A DNA stretch of 64,000 nucleotides from JAPPHA01 sp965220985 (GTDB taxonomy: Bacteria > Pseudomonadota > Alphaproteobacteria > Rhodobacterales > Rhodobacteraceae), in the NCBI GenBank assembly GCA_965220985.1, contig OZ244854.1, positions 124,001 through 188,000 of the forward strand, read 5' to 3'. The notes under the pieces are model-generated. The model saw only the letters and a program-made list of their open reading frames with translations, did not search any database and had not been told where the DNA came from. Shown here piece after piece: positions 25,458-35,065 of the stretch; position 1 is the stretch's first letter; each line of letters starts with the position of its first letter. A program made the position numbers and the translations under genes.

Positions 25458-25460
25458 GTC

Positions 25461-26408
25461 GTGCCACTCCTTGGAAAAACCGCTGGCGGTCTCTACTGGA
25501 TGTTTCGCTACCTGGAACGCAGCGAAAACACCGCCCGCCTGGTGGAAGCCGGGTTTCGAATCGCGCTGACGCGGTGGCACTCCGGTTCGGACGAGTGGAT
25601 ATCGATCATCAGCACGGTGGGCGCGCGCGACGACTTTCTCGCGCGACACGAGAACTTCGATTCGGACGCCGTGATCGATTTCATGCTGCGCGATCGATCC
25701 AACCCGTCGAGCGTGATGTCGCTGATCGAAGCGGCGCGAAACAATGCGCGGGTCGTTCGCACCGCACTGACCCGCGAGGTCTGGGAAGCGACCAACGAAA
25801 CCTGGATGTCCTTGCGCGATGCACTTCGCGACCCCGTGTCGACGAGAAACCTGCCGGGCATTCTGGGTCACGTGCGCCGCCAGAGCGCCCATGTCCGGGG
25901 AACGCTCCACGGAACCATGCTCAGAAACGACATGTTCAACTTCGCGCGCCTTGGCACCTTCCTCGAACGCGGCGACAACACGGCTCGGATACTCGACGTC
26001 AAGTATTACATCCTGTTGCCATCGGTGGTGCATGTCGGGGCTCCGATCGACAACGTCCAGTGGGAGACCATCCTTCGTTCGGTCTCCGCCGATCACACCT
26101 ACAACTGGTTGAACGAAGGCGAGGTCAATCCGGCCAACATTGCAAGATTCCTGATTCTTGACGGGCGCATGCCGAGGTCCATCGCCTTCTGCTGCCAAAA
26201 GATGCGCGACAACCTCGAGTATCTCCGCAAGGACTACGGAACCGAAATGCCAAGCCTTGGCATGGCCGAGGAACTATGCGCGAAGCTGACGGCCCGCGAC
26301 CTCGATGCGGTGTTCGAGGACGGCCTGCACGAGTTCATTCAGGAGTTCATCGACGGGCTTGGTCGACTCGGTCGTCAAATCGAGACCGACTACCGGTTCT
26401 CGGCATAA
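25461..26408 (+). CDS. Alpha-E domain protein (DUF403, COG2307 type)
   Basis: The 315-residue, mostly alpha-helical protein begins at GTG 25461 with GGGAG 8 bases upstream, three bases after the ATP-grasp stop. LGKTAGGLYWMFRYLERSEN and TARLVEAGFRI at the N-terminus, and CCQKMRDNLEYLRKDYG later, are the family landmarks; many Glu/Arg pairs are conserved. The family always accompanies the permuted ATP-grasp protein and may supply part of its active site or bind its product. The biochemical role is unknown. Confidence 0.92.
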   Translation: MPLLGKTAGGLYWMFRYLERSENTARLVEAGFRIALTRWHSGSDEWISIISTVGARDDFLARHENFDSDAVIDFMLRDRSNPSSVMSLIEAARNNARVVRTALTREVWEATNETWMSLRDALRDPVSTRNLPGILGHVRRQSAHVRGTLHGTMLRNDMFNFARLGTFLERGDNTARILDVKYYILLPSVVHVGAPIDNVQWETILRSVSADHTYNWLNEGEVNPANIARFLILDGRMPRSIAFCCQKMRDNLEYLRKDYGTEMPSLGMAEELCAKLTARDLDAVFEDGLHEFIQEFIDGLGRLGRQIETDYRFSA

Positions 26409-26428
26409 TTCTGAACGGACACGGTCGC

Positions 26429-27244
26429 ATGCTGCTCAAGGTTCTCCACGAAACGAACTACACCTACGATGCGCCGATTCACTACGGGCTGCTGCAGCTT
26501 CGCGTCACGCCAAGAAACGGACGCGGCCAGACCGTCAAGGAATGGGACACCGAAATCGTCGGCGGAAACCGGGAGGCAAGGAGCACGGACCAGTTCGGCA
26601 ACATCGTGGATCTGGCACGGCTTCGCGAAAACGTGGAATCCGTCACGATCAGGAGCGCCGGCATTGTCGAGACGGCCGACACCGCCGGGATCATCGGCAA
26701 GCACTACGGTCTCGTTCCGTTGTGGCTGTTCCGAAGGCAGACCGAAAAAACCGCCGCAGGCGACGGAATTGGTCAACTGGTGGAAGACATGCGCGGGTCC
26801 GATTCGAATGATGAAGCCGGGGACGGTGTTGAACTCCTGCATCGGGTCTCGGCCGCGATCCTCGATCGCATGGAATATGTGCCCGGCGAGACGGATGCGA
26901 CAACGACCGCCGAGGAAGCGCTTGCCGCGGGTCGTGGCGTTTGCCAGGATCATTCCCACGTGTTTCTCTCGGTCGCCCGCCGTCTCGGCTTCCCTGCGCG
27001 TTATGTCAGCGGATACCTGCTGACCGAGACCGGAAACGAACTGACTGCGGGTCATGCCTGGGCCGAAGCTCATGTGGAGGGGCTTGGGTGGGTCGGATTC
27101 GACGTCTCGAACGGAATCTCGCCTGATGAGCGATACGTTCGCGTGGCCCGCGGGCTCGATGCGGCGGACGCAGCCCCGATCAACGGCGTACGCCATGGCG
27201 ACGGGGGCGAGACCATGCAGGTGACGCTGCAGGTCCAGCAATGA
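26429..27244 (+). CDS. Transglutaminase-like cysteine protease family protein, Anbu cluster
   Basis: The 271-residue protein has an N-terminal bacterial transglutaminase-like domain (LLKVLHETNYTYDAPIHYG) and a transglutaminase core. The triad is visible: Cys in GRGVCQDHSHVFL, His in LTAGHAWAEAHV and Asp in WVGFDVSNG. Members usually act as peptidases or amide-transfer enzymes. Together with the ATP-grasp partner this suggests a make-and-cleave peptide tagging pathway, which is a genomic-context inference. ATG 26429 starts the recognisable domain; the preceding in-frame region overlaps the alpha-E gene out of frame and is ignored. Confidence 0.9.
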   Translation: MLLKVLHETNYTYDAPIHYGLLQLRVTPRNGRGQTVKEWDTEIVGGNREARSTDQFGNIVDLARLRENVESVTIRSAGIVETADTAGIIGKHYGLVPLWLFRRQTEKTAAGDGIGQLVEDMRGSDSNDEAGDGVELLHRVSAAILDRMEYVPGETDATTTAEEALAAGRGVCQDHSHVFLSVARRLGFPARYVSGYLLTETGNELTAGHAWAEAHVEGLGWVGFDVSNGISPDERYVRVARGLDAADAAPINGVRHGDGGETMQVTLQVQQ

Positions 27245-27308
27245 CGACCTGGCAAGAGCCGCGCCCTTGGTACAGCTACGTCGGCATTGAGAACTTGCAG
27301 GTGATGCC

Positions 27309-28070
27309 ATGACCTACTGCGTCGGCATGAAGCTCGATCACGGAATCGTCTTCATGGCCGACACGCGCACCAACGCCGGGGTCGACAACGTCTCGGCCTT
27401 TCGCAAGCTGTTCAGCTGGGAAGTCCCGGGGGAGAGGATTCTGACGGTGTTGACCGCCGGAAACCTCGCGACGAGCCAATCGGTCGTCTCGACGCTCGAC
27501 GAGAGCATTCGCGGTGATTCCGACGGACCGTCGATCATCAACGCCCCGTCCATGTTTCGCGTTGCCCAGCTTGTCGGCCGCACCTTGCAGGAAACGATCG
27601 CCTCGAGTGCAGGGCCGCGTGCATCAGTTGACGACGAGCGAGGCGAGCGAAGCGAAACGCGGTTCAACGCGAGCATGATCGTCGGCGGTCAGATCGACGG
27701 CGAACCTCCCCGGATGTTCATGATCTATCCAGAGGGGAACTTCGTCGAAGCGACAGCCGACACGCCGTTTTTTCAGTTGGGCGAGACCAAGTACGGCAAG
27801 CCGATCCTTGCCCGAGCCTACAAGCCTGAAATGAGCTTCGAGGATGCCGTCAAGCTTCTCGTCGTTTCCTTCGATTCGACGATCAAGTCGAACCTGTCGG
27901 TGGGCATGCCGCTCGATCTGCAGATTCACGTCGCTGACAGGCTGCGTCTTGGGCATTCGTTGCGGCTCGACGAGCGCCACGAATATTTTCGGACGATTTC
28001 GCGGGGCTGGAGCGACGCCATTCAACTCGCTTTCGACTCGCTGCCGGACTTCACCTTTCCCGACGAGTGA
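27309..28070 (+). CDS. Proteasome-type protease Anbu (ancestral beta subunit, T1-like)
   Basis: The 253-residue Ntn-hydrolase begins MTYCVGMKLDHGIVFMADTR, in which Thr2 becomes the N-terminal nucleophile once Met is removed. GIVFMADTRTNAG and the later SFEDAVKLLVVSFDSTIK follow the proteasome beta/HslV fold, and the length matches Anbu and is longer than HslV (about 175). Anbu homologues assemble into open-ring or helical oligomers and have no unfoldase partner. It ends the four-gene cluster with ATP-grasp, alpha-E and transglutaminase. No recognisable terminator follows within 250 bases. Confidence 0.92.
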   Translation: MTYCVGMKLDHGIVFMADTRTNAGVDNVSAFRKLFSWEVPGERILTVLTAGNLATSQSVVSTLDESIRGDSDGPSIINAPSMFRVAQLVGRTLQETIASSAGPRASVDDERGERSETRFNASMIVGGQIDGEPPRMFMIYPEGNFVEATADTPFFQLGETKYGKPILARAYKPEMSFEDAVKLLVVSFDSTIKSNLSVGMPLDLQIHVADRLRLGHSLRLDERHEYFRTISRGWSDAIQLAFDSLPDFTFPDE

Positions 28071-28343
28071 GCCCGCGGCACGGCAATCTCTGGCCTCGAC
28101 CGGTTCACTGCCGTTCATCGCCCGGAGGCGGACAACCGAAAGAGTGCCGGCCATATTGCAGCGGGTTGTGAAATTCGCATGCCGGACAGGCAGTTGCGTT
28201 CAATCCGCAAAATGATGCCCGCTCGAAAGAACCGGAAACGAACCCTCAGTCAAAGGCGAACCGTCCATTCCGAGTTCGGTATCGGCCGTCGCAACGTCGC
28301 GCCCGTGCCGAACGATCACCCGCCGTGATCCTCGAAAGTCGTG

Positions 28344-29189
28344 TCAGCCCTTGACCGCGCCCGCCGTCATGCCGCTGACAATGTAGCGATTGGCGATCAA
28401 GGAAAAAACGATGACCGGCGAAATCACCAGCACGGAATAGGCAGCGATCACCCCGTATTGGGCGCCGGACTCGATCCCGCCCAGAAACCGCGTGATGCCG
28501 ACCGTCAGCGGCTGCGCGTTGCTTCCGGCGAGGAACAGAGCGAACAGGTACTCGTTCCAGGACATGATGAAGACCAGGATGGCAAGCGCGACAATGCCGG
28601 AGCGCACGACAGGAACCGAGATGTCCCAAAAGAGGTTCCATGCGTTGCAGCCATCGATGATGCCTGATTCCTCGAGTTCGGGGGGAACGGAGTCGAAGAA
28701 CCCGACAAGCATCCAGGTTGCAAATGGAATGTGGATGGCGAGGTGGGCAAGCAGAAGGCCTACGCGCGATCCTGCAAGGCCGAGATCGACAAAGAGCAGA
28801 AAGAGCGGCAGCGCAAGCACGACATAGGGGATGAACCGCATCGCCAGTATGCCAAATGAGATGGCATTGCGGGCCCTGCCCGAAATCGTCGACAGGCCGT
28901 AGGCCATCGGCACGCACGTCACCAGGACGATGACGACCGATGCCGTCGAAATGAATAGCGAGTTTGCAAAAAAGAACCAGAAGTCGCCGGCCACGAACGC
29001 AGTCGCGTAATTGTCCAGGGTGAAGTCGCGCAAGAGTAGCAGATCCCACGGTGACCTGAACAGCGCCGCCGCATTCAGCGATGCCGCCAGAAGCATGATT
29101 GGCGGCAGAATCGAAACGATGAGCCAGAATGCCAGGAGGACATGGATCAAGCCAATCTGGAAGCGCTTACGTGCCTTGGGAGCCTTCAT
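28344..29189 (-). CDS. ABC sugar transporter permease (MalG/UgpE type)
   Basis: The 281-residue inner-membrane protein has six hydrophobic segments and an EAA-like loop ESGIIDGCNAWNLFWDISVP that contacts the ATPase. The short cytoplasmic N-terminus (MKAPKARKRFQI) and IVSILPPIMLLAASLNA are typical of the second permease of carbohydrate-type CUT1 importers. Its ATG at 29189 overlaps the stop of the first permease as ATGA, so the two are translationally coupled. It is the last gene of the importer operon. Confidence 0.93.
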   Translation of the reverse strand: MKAPKARKRFQIGLIHVLLAFWLIVSILPPIMLLAASLNAAALFRSPWDLLLLRDFTLDNYATAFVAGDFWFFFANSLFISTASVVIVLVTCVPMAYGLSTISGRARNAISFGILAMRFIPYVVLALPLFLLFVDLGLAGSRVGLLLAHLAIHIPFATWMLVGFFDSVPPELEESGIIDGCNAWNLFWDISVPVVRSGIVALAILVFIMSWNEYLFALFLAGSNAQPLTVGITRFLGGIESGAQYGVIAAYSVLVISPVIVFSLIANRYIVSGMTAGAVKG

Positions 29190-30088
29190 GATTCCTGCTC
29201 CAGAAGTTTTCTGTAAATCGTGATGTAGATCCAGGCGACCACCGCCATGAACGTGAACATGGTGAAGGCGATCGTGTTGGCCATGCCCATGTCCTGGTTC
29301 GCAATGCCGCGGTTGTAGGCAAAGATCGACAGCACCGTCGTCGAGCGGCCCGGACCTCCGCCTGTCAGCGCCCAGATCATGTCGAATTCGCGGAACGCGG
29401 ATGTCAGGAGAATGATCGAGACGAAGAGAATGTGCGGGCGCAGCAAAGGCAGCACCACGTACCACAACGTCTGAAACGGACCCGCCCCGTCGATGTGACA
29501 CGCGTCGTAGAGTTCGTCGGGAATGGTTGAAAGCGCCGCATAGAAGACGAGAATGGCGAGCGGGGTCAGGTGCCACGAGTTGGTGACGACGCTCGCGAAC
29601 AGCGCCGTCTCGCGGTCCAGCAGCCAGTACCTTGCATCAGCGCCCAGGAATCCGCCGATCGCGTTGATCACCCCGAATTCCTGTTGCCACATGAAGAACC
29701 GCCAGGCGATCCCGCCAACCACGGGTGTCATGACGAAGGGAACGAGAAACAGCGCCACCCAAAACGGCCGCCACCGGACTTTCCTCGAATTCAACAGGAA
29801 CGCGACCAGCAAGCCGAGGACGATGCAGATCGCAACGCACCCCAGCGTAAAGTAGGTCGTCGTCTTCAGGGACTTGATGAACAACGGATCGGAAAACGCG
29901 TATCGGTAGTTTTCCAGACCCTTGAAGATCTGGTTGTTGAAGTCATACAGAAACACGCGATGCAGGCTGTAGCGAAAGCCAAGCGCGAGCGGCACGCCGA
30001 CGATCACCACCATCACGACGAGGCCTGGCAGCAGGAACAGCCAGCCCTTCGAGAACTTATGCCTGGAAGAGGCCGTATCACCCTCCAT
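29186..30088 (-). CDS. ABC sugar transporter permease (MalF/UgpA type)
   Basis: The 300-residue permease has a basic N-terminus, FLLPGLVVMVVIVGVPLALG as first membrane segment, five more segments and the EAA loop DACHIDGAGPFQTLWYVVLP followed by LLRP. TGGGPGRSTTVLSIFAYNRG is typical of the MalF-like partner. It follows the binding-protein gene after a 46-base gap that holds a perfect GC-rich hairpin, and overlaps the next permease gene by 4 bases. Confidence 0.93.
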   Translation of the reverse strand: MEGDTASSRHKFSKGWLFLLPGLVVMVVIVGVPLALGFRYSLHRVFLYDFNNQIFKGLENYRYAFSDPLFIKSLKTTTYFTLGCVAICIVLGLLVAFLLNSRKVRWRPFWVALFLVPFVMTPVVGGIAWRFFMWQQEFGVINAIGGFLGADARYWLLDRETALFASVVTNSWHLTPLAILVFYAALSTIPDELYDACHIDGAGPFQTLWYVVLPLLRPHILFVSIILLTSAFREFDMIWALTGGGPGRSTTVLSIFAYNRGIANQDMGMANTIAFTMFTFMAVVAWIYITIYRKLLEQES

Positions 30089-30096
30089 TCAGGAGG

Positions 30097-30124
30097 CTCT
30101 CCGGCGGCAAGCCGCCGGAGAGCG
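30097..30124 (-). other. Perfect GC-rich hairpin between binding-protein and permease genes
   Basis: GCTCTCCGGCGG (30097-30108) and CCGCCGGAGAGC (30113-30124) are perfectly complementary with a 4-base loop and no T run. Such REP-like hairpins after binding-protein genes protect the upstream message and lower permease expression. Confidence 0.7.
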
Positions 30125-30134
30125 AATTGTCAGT

Positions 30135-31493
30135 TTACCGGTATCCGGCCGCGTCGAACGCGTCACGCATCTGCTTTGCCCAGCGTTCCTGGGCCTGCTC
30201 TGCGGTCAGGTCGCCCGAGTACACGTCCGTGATGAAATCGGTCGTTCCGTTCCACATGACAGCGCCCCACTCGGGTATGCCCTGGCGAATGAACACCGAT
30301 TCCAGCACCTTTTCGAAGGCCGGCAGGAAATCGCCATAGTACGGCTGGAGGCTTCGAAGTTCCTCGCTCTGGAAATGGCTGAGCCGCGAGAACTGAAGGC
30401 TTCGCTTGCCGAATTCCACCTCGTTGTCCTGCAGCATCCACTTCAGGAACTTGAACGCTTCCTCCGAGTTTGGCGTGTCGAAGATGAAGACGCCGCCGCC
30501 GCCGAGGAACGGATGACCTTGGGTGTATCCGGCGAGGTTGTTTTCCCACACGGGCAACGGCGTGTACGCCGTGTTTCCTGCCGCATCGCCCGACGGATCT
30601 TCGACCGTTCCGACGCCTTGCGGCCACATGGTTGCCGTCGCCATGCGTCCGTCTCGGTACATTTCGAGACCCTCGAGGAAGCCCCAGTTCTGAGCTTCGC
30701 GCGGGGCAAAGTTCTGAGCGAGGTCCACGAAGTACTCGGCAACCTCGGCCACGATCGGCTGATCGATGTCGGGTTCGTAGTTTTCGTCCCAGCCGCTCAC
30801 GCCGGTCGAGTAGAGCATGACGATGAAGCTCCGGGTGATGCCGGCGCCGGCGCCAAGCGCATCGGACCAGCCGTAGACAGGACGCTCGAGCGTCTCTCCG
30901 GCCAAGGTCTCGCCGGCATCGCGCGTGAAGAACTCGGCGACGTCGCGCAGTTCGGCAAAGGTTGCCGGCGCTGCAAGAGCGCGACCGTATTTCGCTTCAA
31001 ACGCAGCCTGCTCGTCCGGATGTGCGAACCAGTCTCGGCGATAGATGAACATCGGAGCGGCTGGCGTGGTCGGAAGGGCGATGATCTCGCCAGGCCGTGC
31101 CGGCGATTTCATGTGGCTGTTCTGGACGAGCGCCGGATAGGCGTCGACATCGAAGCCGTGCTTCTCGATGAGACCGGTCAGATCGATGACGTGATCCTTG
31201 AACGTTCCGAACCAGCCAGGGCTGTGATATCCGAGGTCCCAGCGATTGGTTCCGGCGATCGCCTCGATCGACATTCTGTCGCGCAACTGGTCTGGCGGAA
31301 GAATCTCGCCGATCACCTTGATCCCGGTTTCCTGTTCGTATCTTGGCGCAAAGTAGTCGACCACTGCATCGGCTTCGGCGCCTGGATGAAGAGCCCACCT
31401 TATCGTGATGTCCTGCGCAGATGCGGCTCCGGCAAACGCCATCAGCGCTGCTGCCGCGAACCAGTTTCCTGGCTTCAGGATGCAGAGTTTCAT
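30135..31493 (-). CDS. Extracellular solute-binding protein, family 1 (carbohydrate type)
   Basis: This is the periplasmic receptor of the importer. The 452-residue precursor has a signal peptide cleaved after GAASA (residue 26), then DITIRWALHPGAEADAVVDY, the usual first strand of family 1 receptors, and VDYFAPRYEQETGIKVIGEI. A GGGGVFIFDTPNSEEAFKFL segment near residue 335 is also typical. ATG 31493 has AAAGGAG 6-7 bases upstream. Substrate cannot be read from the sequence; the neighbours suggest a sugar, polyol or glycoside. It lies 53 bases after the ATPase gene. Confidence 0.92.
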   Translation of the reverse strand: MKLCILKPGNWFAAAALMAFAGAASAQDITIRWALHPGAEADAVVDYFAPRYEQETGIKVIGEILPPDQLRDRMSIEAIAGTNRWDLGYHSPGWFGTFKDHVIDLTGLIEKHGFDVDAYPALVQNSHMKSPARPGEIIALPTTPAAPMFIYRRDWFAHPDEQAAFEAKYGRALAAPATFAELRDVAEFFTRDAGETLAGETLERPVYGWSDALGAGAGITRSFIVMLYSTGVSGWDENYEPDIDQPIVAEVAEYFVDLAQNFAPREAQNWGFLEGLEMYRDGRMATATMWPQGVGTVEDPSGDAAGNTAYTPLPVWENNLAGYTQGHPFLGGGGVFIFDTPNSEEAFKFLKWMLQDNEVEFGKRSLQFSRLSHFQSEELRSLQPYYGDFLPAFEKVLESVFIRQGIPEWGAVMWNGTTDFITDVYSGDLTAEQAQERWAKQMRDAFDAAGYR

Positions 31494-31545
31494 GGTTTTC
31501 TCCTTTGTTGTGACATGGGGCGCGTGGTTGCGCCGACCTCCTCGA

Positions 31546-32601
<1,056 letters not shown>

Positions 32602-32644
32602 CTCTCCCACCTTTGACGCACAAAAGTTTCGCATTTATGTAATT

Positions 32645-32666
32645 CATTTGTAAGTAATTACAAATG
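32645..32666. promoter_or_regulatory. 22-bp palindromic operator upstream of the importer operon
   Basis: CATTTGTAA-GTAA-TTACAAATG is a perfect 9-bp inverted repeat with a 4-base centre, AT-rich in GC-rich DNA. It covers the predicted -10 of the operon promoter, and a ROK regulator is encoded next to it, so it is the natural ROK operator. Confidence 0.7.
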
Positions 32667-32683
32667 ACAGCGGCAAGAGTCAA
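32655..32683 (-). promoter_or_regulatory. Predicted sigma-70-type promoter of the importer operon
   Basis: On the minus strand TTGACT (32683-32678), a 17-base spacer and TAATTA (32660-32655) form a good -35/-10 pair, about 55 bases before the ATPase start. The -10 lies inside the palindrome. Confidence 0.6.
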
Positions 32684-32931
32684 GCGGCAATTGACCTCGG
32701 GAAACTTCCGTCGGGAGTCACTTTCTCGCGCGGGTCGCATCTTTTCGTTGGCACGCCGCGCTTGATCGCGAGTTCTCGTCCTGCACTGGAGGGCCCTGGA
32801 TTCATGACATGGAGCGAACCGTCACGGCCTGCCGGAAGCGTTCATTCGAAGGCCAGGGGAAGATTGCATCCCGTTGCGACTGCACGAATTGTCCGAGGCC
32901 CGATGACCGGCTGCGGCAGTTCGACGGCAGT

Positions 32932-34110
32932 TCACTCCCTCATCAAGGTATTCTGATCCAGAAGGTAGTCTTGATTGATCAATGTTCCGACTGCTCCGAT
33001 CAGTCGTGCATCCCGTCCGATCTGTCCGGCTTCCACCGCGGGGAACGCGACGCCATGCAAGTCCGTTTCGTTCAGTTGCTTGATGACGTCCTTGACCAGC
33101 CGATGATTGATCATGGGCGGCGTGGCGCCGTCGATGATGACGGAATCGAAGTCCATGATCGACAGCGAGGAAATCACGGCGTAGCTCAAGCTCTTGCTGG
33201 CTCGTTGAAACCAGGGTTCCAGGTGCTCCTCGAATTCGGACCAGTCGGTCTCTTCTTCGTAGATTGTCACGGGATCGATTCCGGCGGATGCGAGACTCCG
33301 TTCCAGAACGATGAGGGATGCATGATCCAGAAGCCGGTCGCCGCCTGCCATGTCCGGTACCCGCATCGGACCAAAACCGCCGGCGTTTCCGCGACGGCCC
33401 GGGAAGACACTTCCGTTCAGCACGACACCACCGCCGATGAAGGTGCCCACGAAAAAGTAGATCCAATCCTGTTTTTCTGAGTGTTCGCCAAAGATCTGTT
33501 CCGCTCTGCAGGCTGCGGTTCCGTCATTTTCGACCACGACAGGCCAGGGCACCTTTTCGCCCAGGGCCTTTGCGACATCGAAGTCGCGCCATTCCTGCAG
33601 TTCTTCGTGGGGTGCGCCGAACTCTTTGGTCCAGCTCCAAAGCTCGAATGGCATGGCAACCGCCATCGCGGTGACGCTCTTTCGTGTCGTTTTGGCCGAT
33701 CGAAGCACTGGCGTCAGCATTCGCCCGACGAAATCCATCACGTTTGCGGGGGTTGGATAGCTGTAGGTCTCTCTTCTGTGGGACAGAACTTCGCCAACGA
33801 AATTCACCACCGCAAGTTCGACGCTGCGGCGGCCGACCTTCAGCGAGACATATCGATGGGCATCCGGGTTGATGCGCATCGGCGTTGACGGCTGACCGAT
33901 GCGGCCAAGAATTCGGTCGCCTCGGACCAGCAGCCCGCTCTCTTCGAGCGCCCTGAAGATGACCGACACCGCGTTGGCGGAGAGCCCGCTTGCCCGCGTT
34001 GCCTCTGCCTTGGACATCTCCCCGTGGCGACGCACGAGTTGCAGCAGGAGACGTTCGTTGTAGCTTCGGACGGCAACCTGGTTGGTTCCCCGCTGGGCGC
34101 TCGAATTCAT
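32932..34110 (-). CDS. ROK family transcriptional regulator
   Basis: The 392-residue protein has an N-terminal winged helix-turn-helix (YNERLLLQLVRRHGEMSKAE then ATRASGLSANAVSVIF) and a ROK sugar-kinase-like domain with VVENDGTAACRAEQ and GTFIGGGVVLNGSVF. The usual zinc motif of ROK proteins (CxCGxxGCxE) after GNAGGFGPM is absent: the segment reads MRVPDMAGGDRLLDHASL with no Cys. It is encoded upstream of and in the same direction as the importer operon, with the 22-bp palindrome in between, and is probably its repressor, relieved by the imported sugar or its derivative. Confidence 0.9.
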   Translation of the reverse strand: MNSSAQRGTNQVAVRSYNERLLLQLVRRHGEMSKAEATRASGLSANAVSVIFRALEESGLLVRGDRILGRIGQPSTPMRINPDAHRYVSLKVGRRSVELAVVNFVGEVLSHRRETYSYPTPANVMDFVGRMLTPVLRSAKTTRKSVTAMAVAMPFELWSWTKEFGAPHEELQEWRDFDVAKALGEKVPWPVVVENDGTAACRAEQIFGEHSEKQDWIYFFVGTFIGGGVVLNGSVFPGRRGNAGGFGPMRVPDMAGGDRLLDHASLIVLERSLASAGIDPVTIYEEETDWSEFEEHLEPWFQRASKSLSYAVISSLSIMDFDSVIIDGATPPMINHRLVKDVIKQLNETDLHGVAFPAVEAGQIGRDARLIGAVGTLINQDYLLDQNTLMRE

Positions 34111-34615
34111 TCGTCCCCCGAATTCATTTTGTCCGTTCCTCGTTGGGCCACATGGCCGATCCCGGCAGTCCCACTGTATGCGGTGCGTGCACTTCTTTCA
34201 AGCTGTTGCAGGCGTTTTATTAATTCACCACCAATTATATATTGCCAGATTCCCGGCTGTTCGTGTCGCTTCGTCTGCCACCTCCGTCAGTACCCGTACG
34301 TACGTTTTTTGCAAGCGCAAACAATGGCTCCTGACGCCTTCGCAATCGACGCTTGATGTCGACGAAGGTTGGCGTACCGCCGACATTCCCTGATTGCTCG
34401 CCGCCTGCCGCACCGCGCTTCCGAGATGCCGAGCTGGTTGTGGAATTCCTCGACCAACTTGCCGATGGTGCGCACGGTCAAGTCATTTAGGAATCGCGGT
34501 CAAGTGCGTAGGTATCTCCAGCTGGCACCGGAACTTCAACAAGATGCACGAAGAACCGTCTCAAAGGTGAGCCTGGCCGATCATCGTTGCTCGTGCGGAC
34601 GTGCATGACCGGTCT
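34111..34615. other. AT-rich upstream region of the ROK gene
   Basis: This region contains an unusually AT-rich patch at 34215-34245 with a possible ROK operator and a TATAAT. Short frames between 34260 and 34610 have no recognisable family. A TTTGC/GCAAA hairpin lies near 34304-34317. Confidence 0.45.
34217..34240. promoter_or_regulatory. Possible AT-rich operator of the ROK gene
   Basis: TTATTAATT-CACCACC-AATTATATA is an imperfect inverted repeat with matching AATT cores. A minus-strand TATAAT lies at 34239-34234. It may be the autoregulatory site of the ROK gene. Confidence 0.35.
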
Positions 34616-35065
34616 TCATGCGGCAACTCGCTTGTAACCGGGCGGATCACTGCCATCGATCCTTATCGTTCTCGTTCGATGCGGCCGAGCGACCATGGCC
34701 GAGACATCATCGACAGCGAGGTCGATGCCGAGTTCAAGTCGCGTGTCCGCCAGCAGTCGAACCAGCATTTCTGCGGCATCCGTGATCGGTGACTCCTCGC
34801 GTTCCCACCGGCCCACCGTCAACGGTGTCACCTTGAGCAGACTCGCCAATCCCGCTTGGGTGACACCCATCTCCGTGCGCAGAAACCTGAGTTCCTTTCC
34901 GGTCATCTTGCATGTTTGAGTCACGACATGTCTGGCGATTTCCCGATGCAGTTCACCGACCGCCGGGATGGTCATCACCATGTCGCCGGACCGGTCCTCG
35001 ACCATGCCGATTCCCTCGACCAGGACATTGTTCAGTCCGCATTCGGTGTATTGATACCCTCGCAT
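34616..35065 (-). CDS. HTH transcriptional regulator with MqsA/YgiT-type C-terminal domain
   Basis: The 149-residue protein starts at ATG 35065 (MRGYQYTECGLNNVLVEGIG) and has an Xre-type helix-turn-helix at about 60-105 (TGKELRFLRTEMGVTQAGLA, then SLLKVTPLTVGRWERE). The N-terminus resembles MqsA-like antitoxins but has a single Cys, so the zinc site of MqsA is missing. Family relatives are often paired with small toxins. No toxin gene is recognisable upstream, where the partner would normally be. It may be a solitary regulator. Confidence 0.75.
   Translation of the reverse strand: MRGYQYTECGLNNVLVEGIGMVEDRSGDMVMTIPAVGELHREIARHVVTQTCKMTGKELRFLRTEMGVTQAGLASLLKVTPLTVGRWEREESPITDAAEMLVRLLADTRLELGIDLAVDDVSAMVARPHRTRTIRIDGSDPPGYKRVAA

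Noticed and set aside
24089..26161. 690-codon plus-strand frame overlapping the ATP-grasp gene
   Set aside because: It is an Arg/Pro-rich out-of-frame shadow crossing two real genes.
24264..26198. 644-codon minus-strand frame over the ATP-grasp and alpha-E genes
   Set aside because: It is antisense to two well-supported genes; its length is explained by high GC content.
34287..34481. 64-codon minus-strand frame considered as a transposase remnant
   Set aside because: The similarity is not specific to any insertion-sequence family and no terminal inverted repeats are present.
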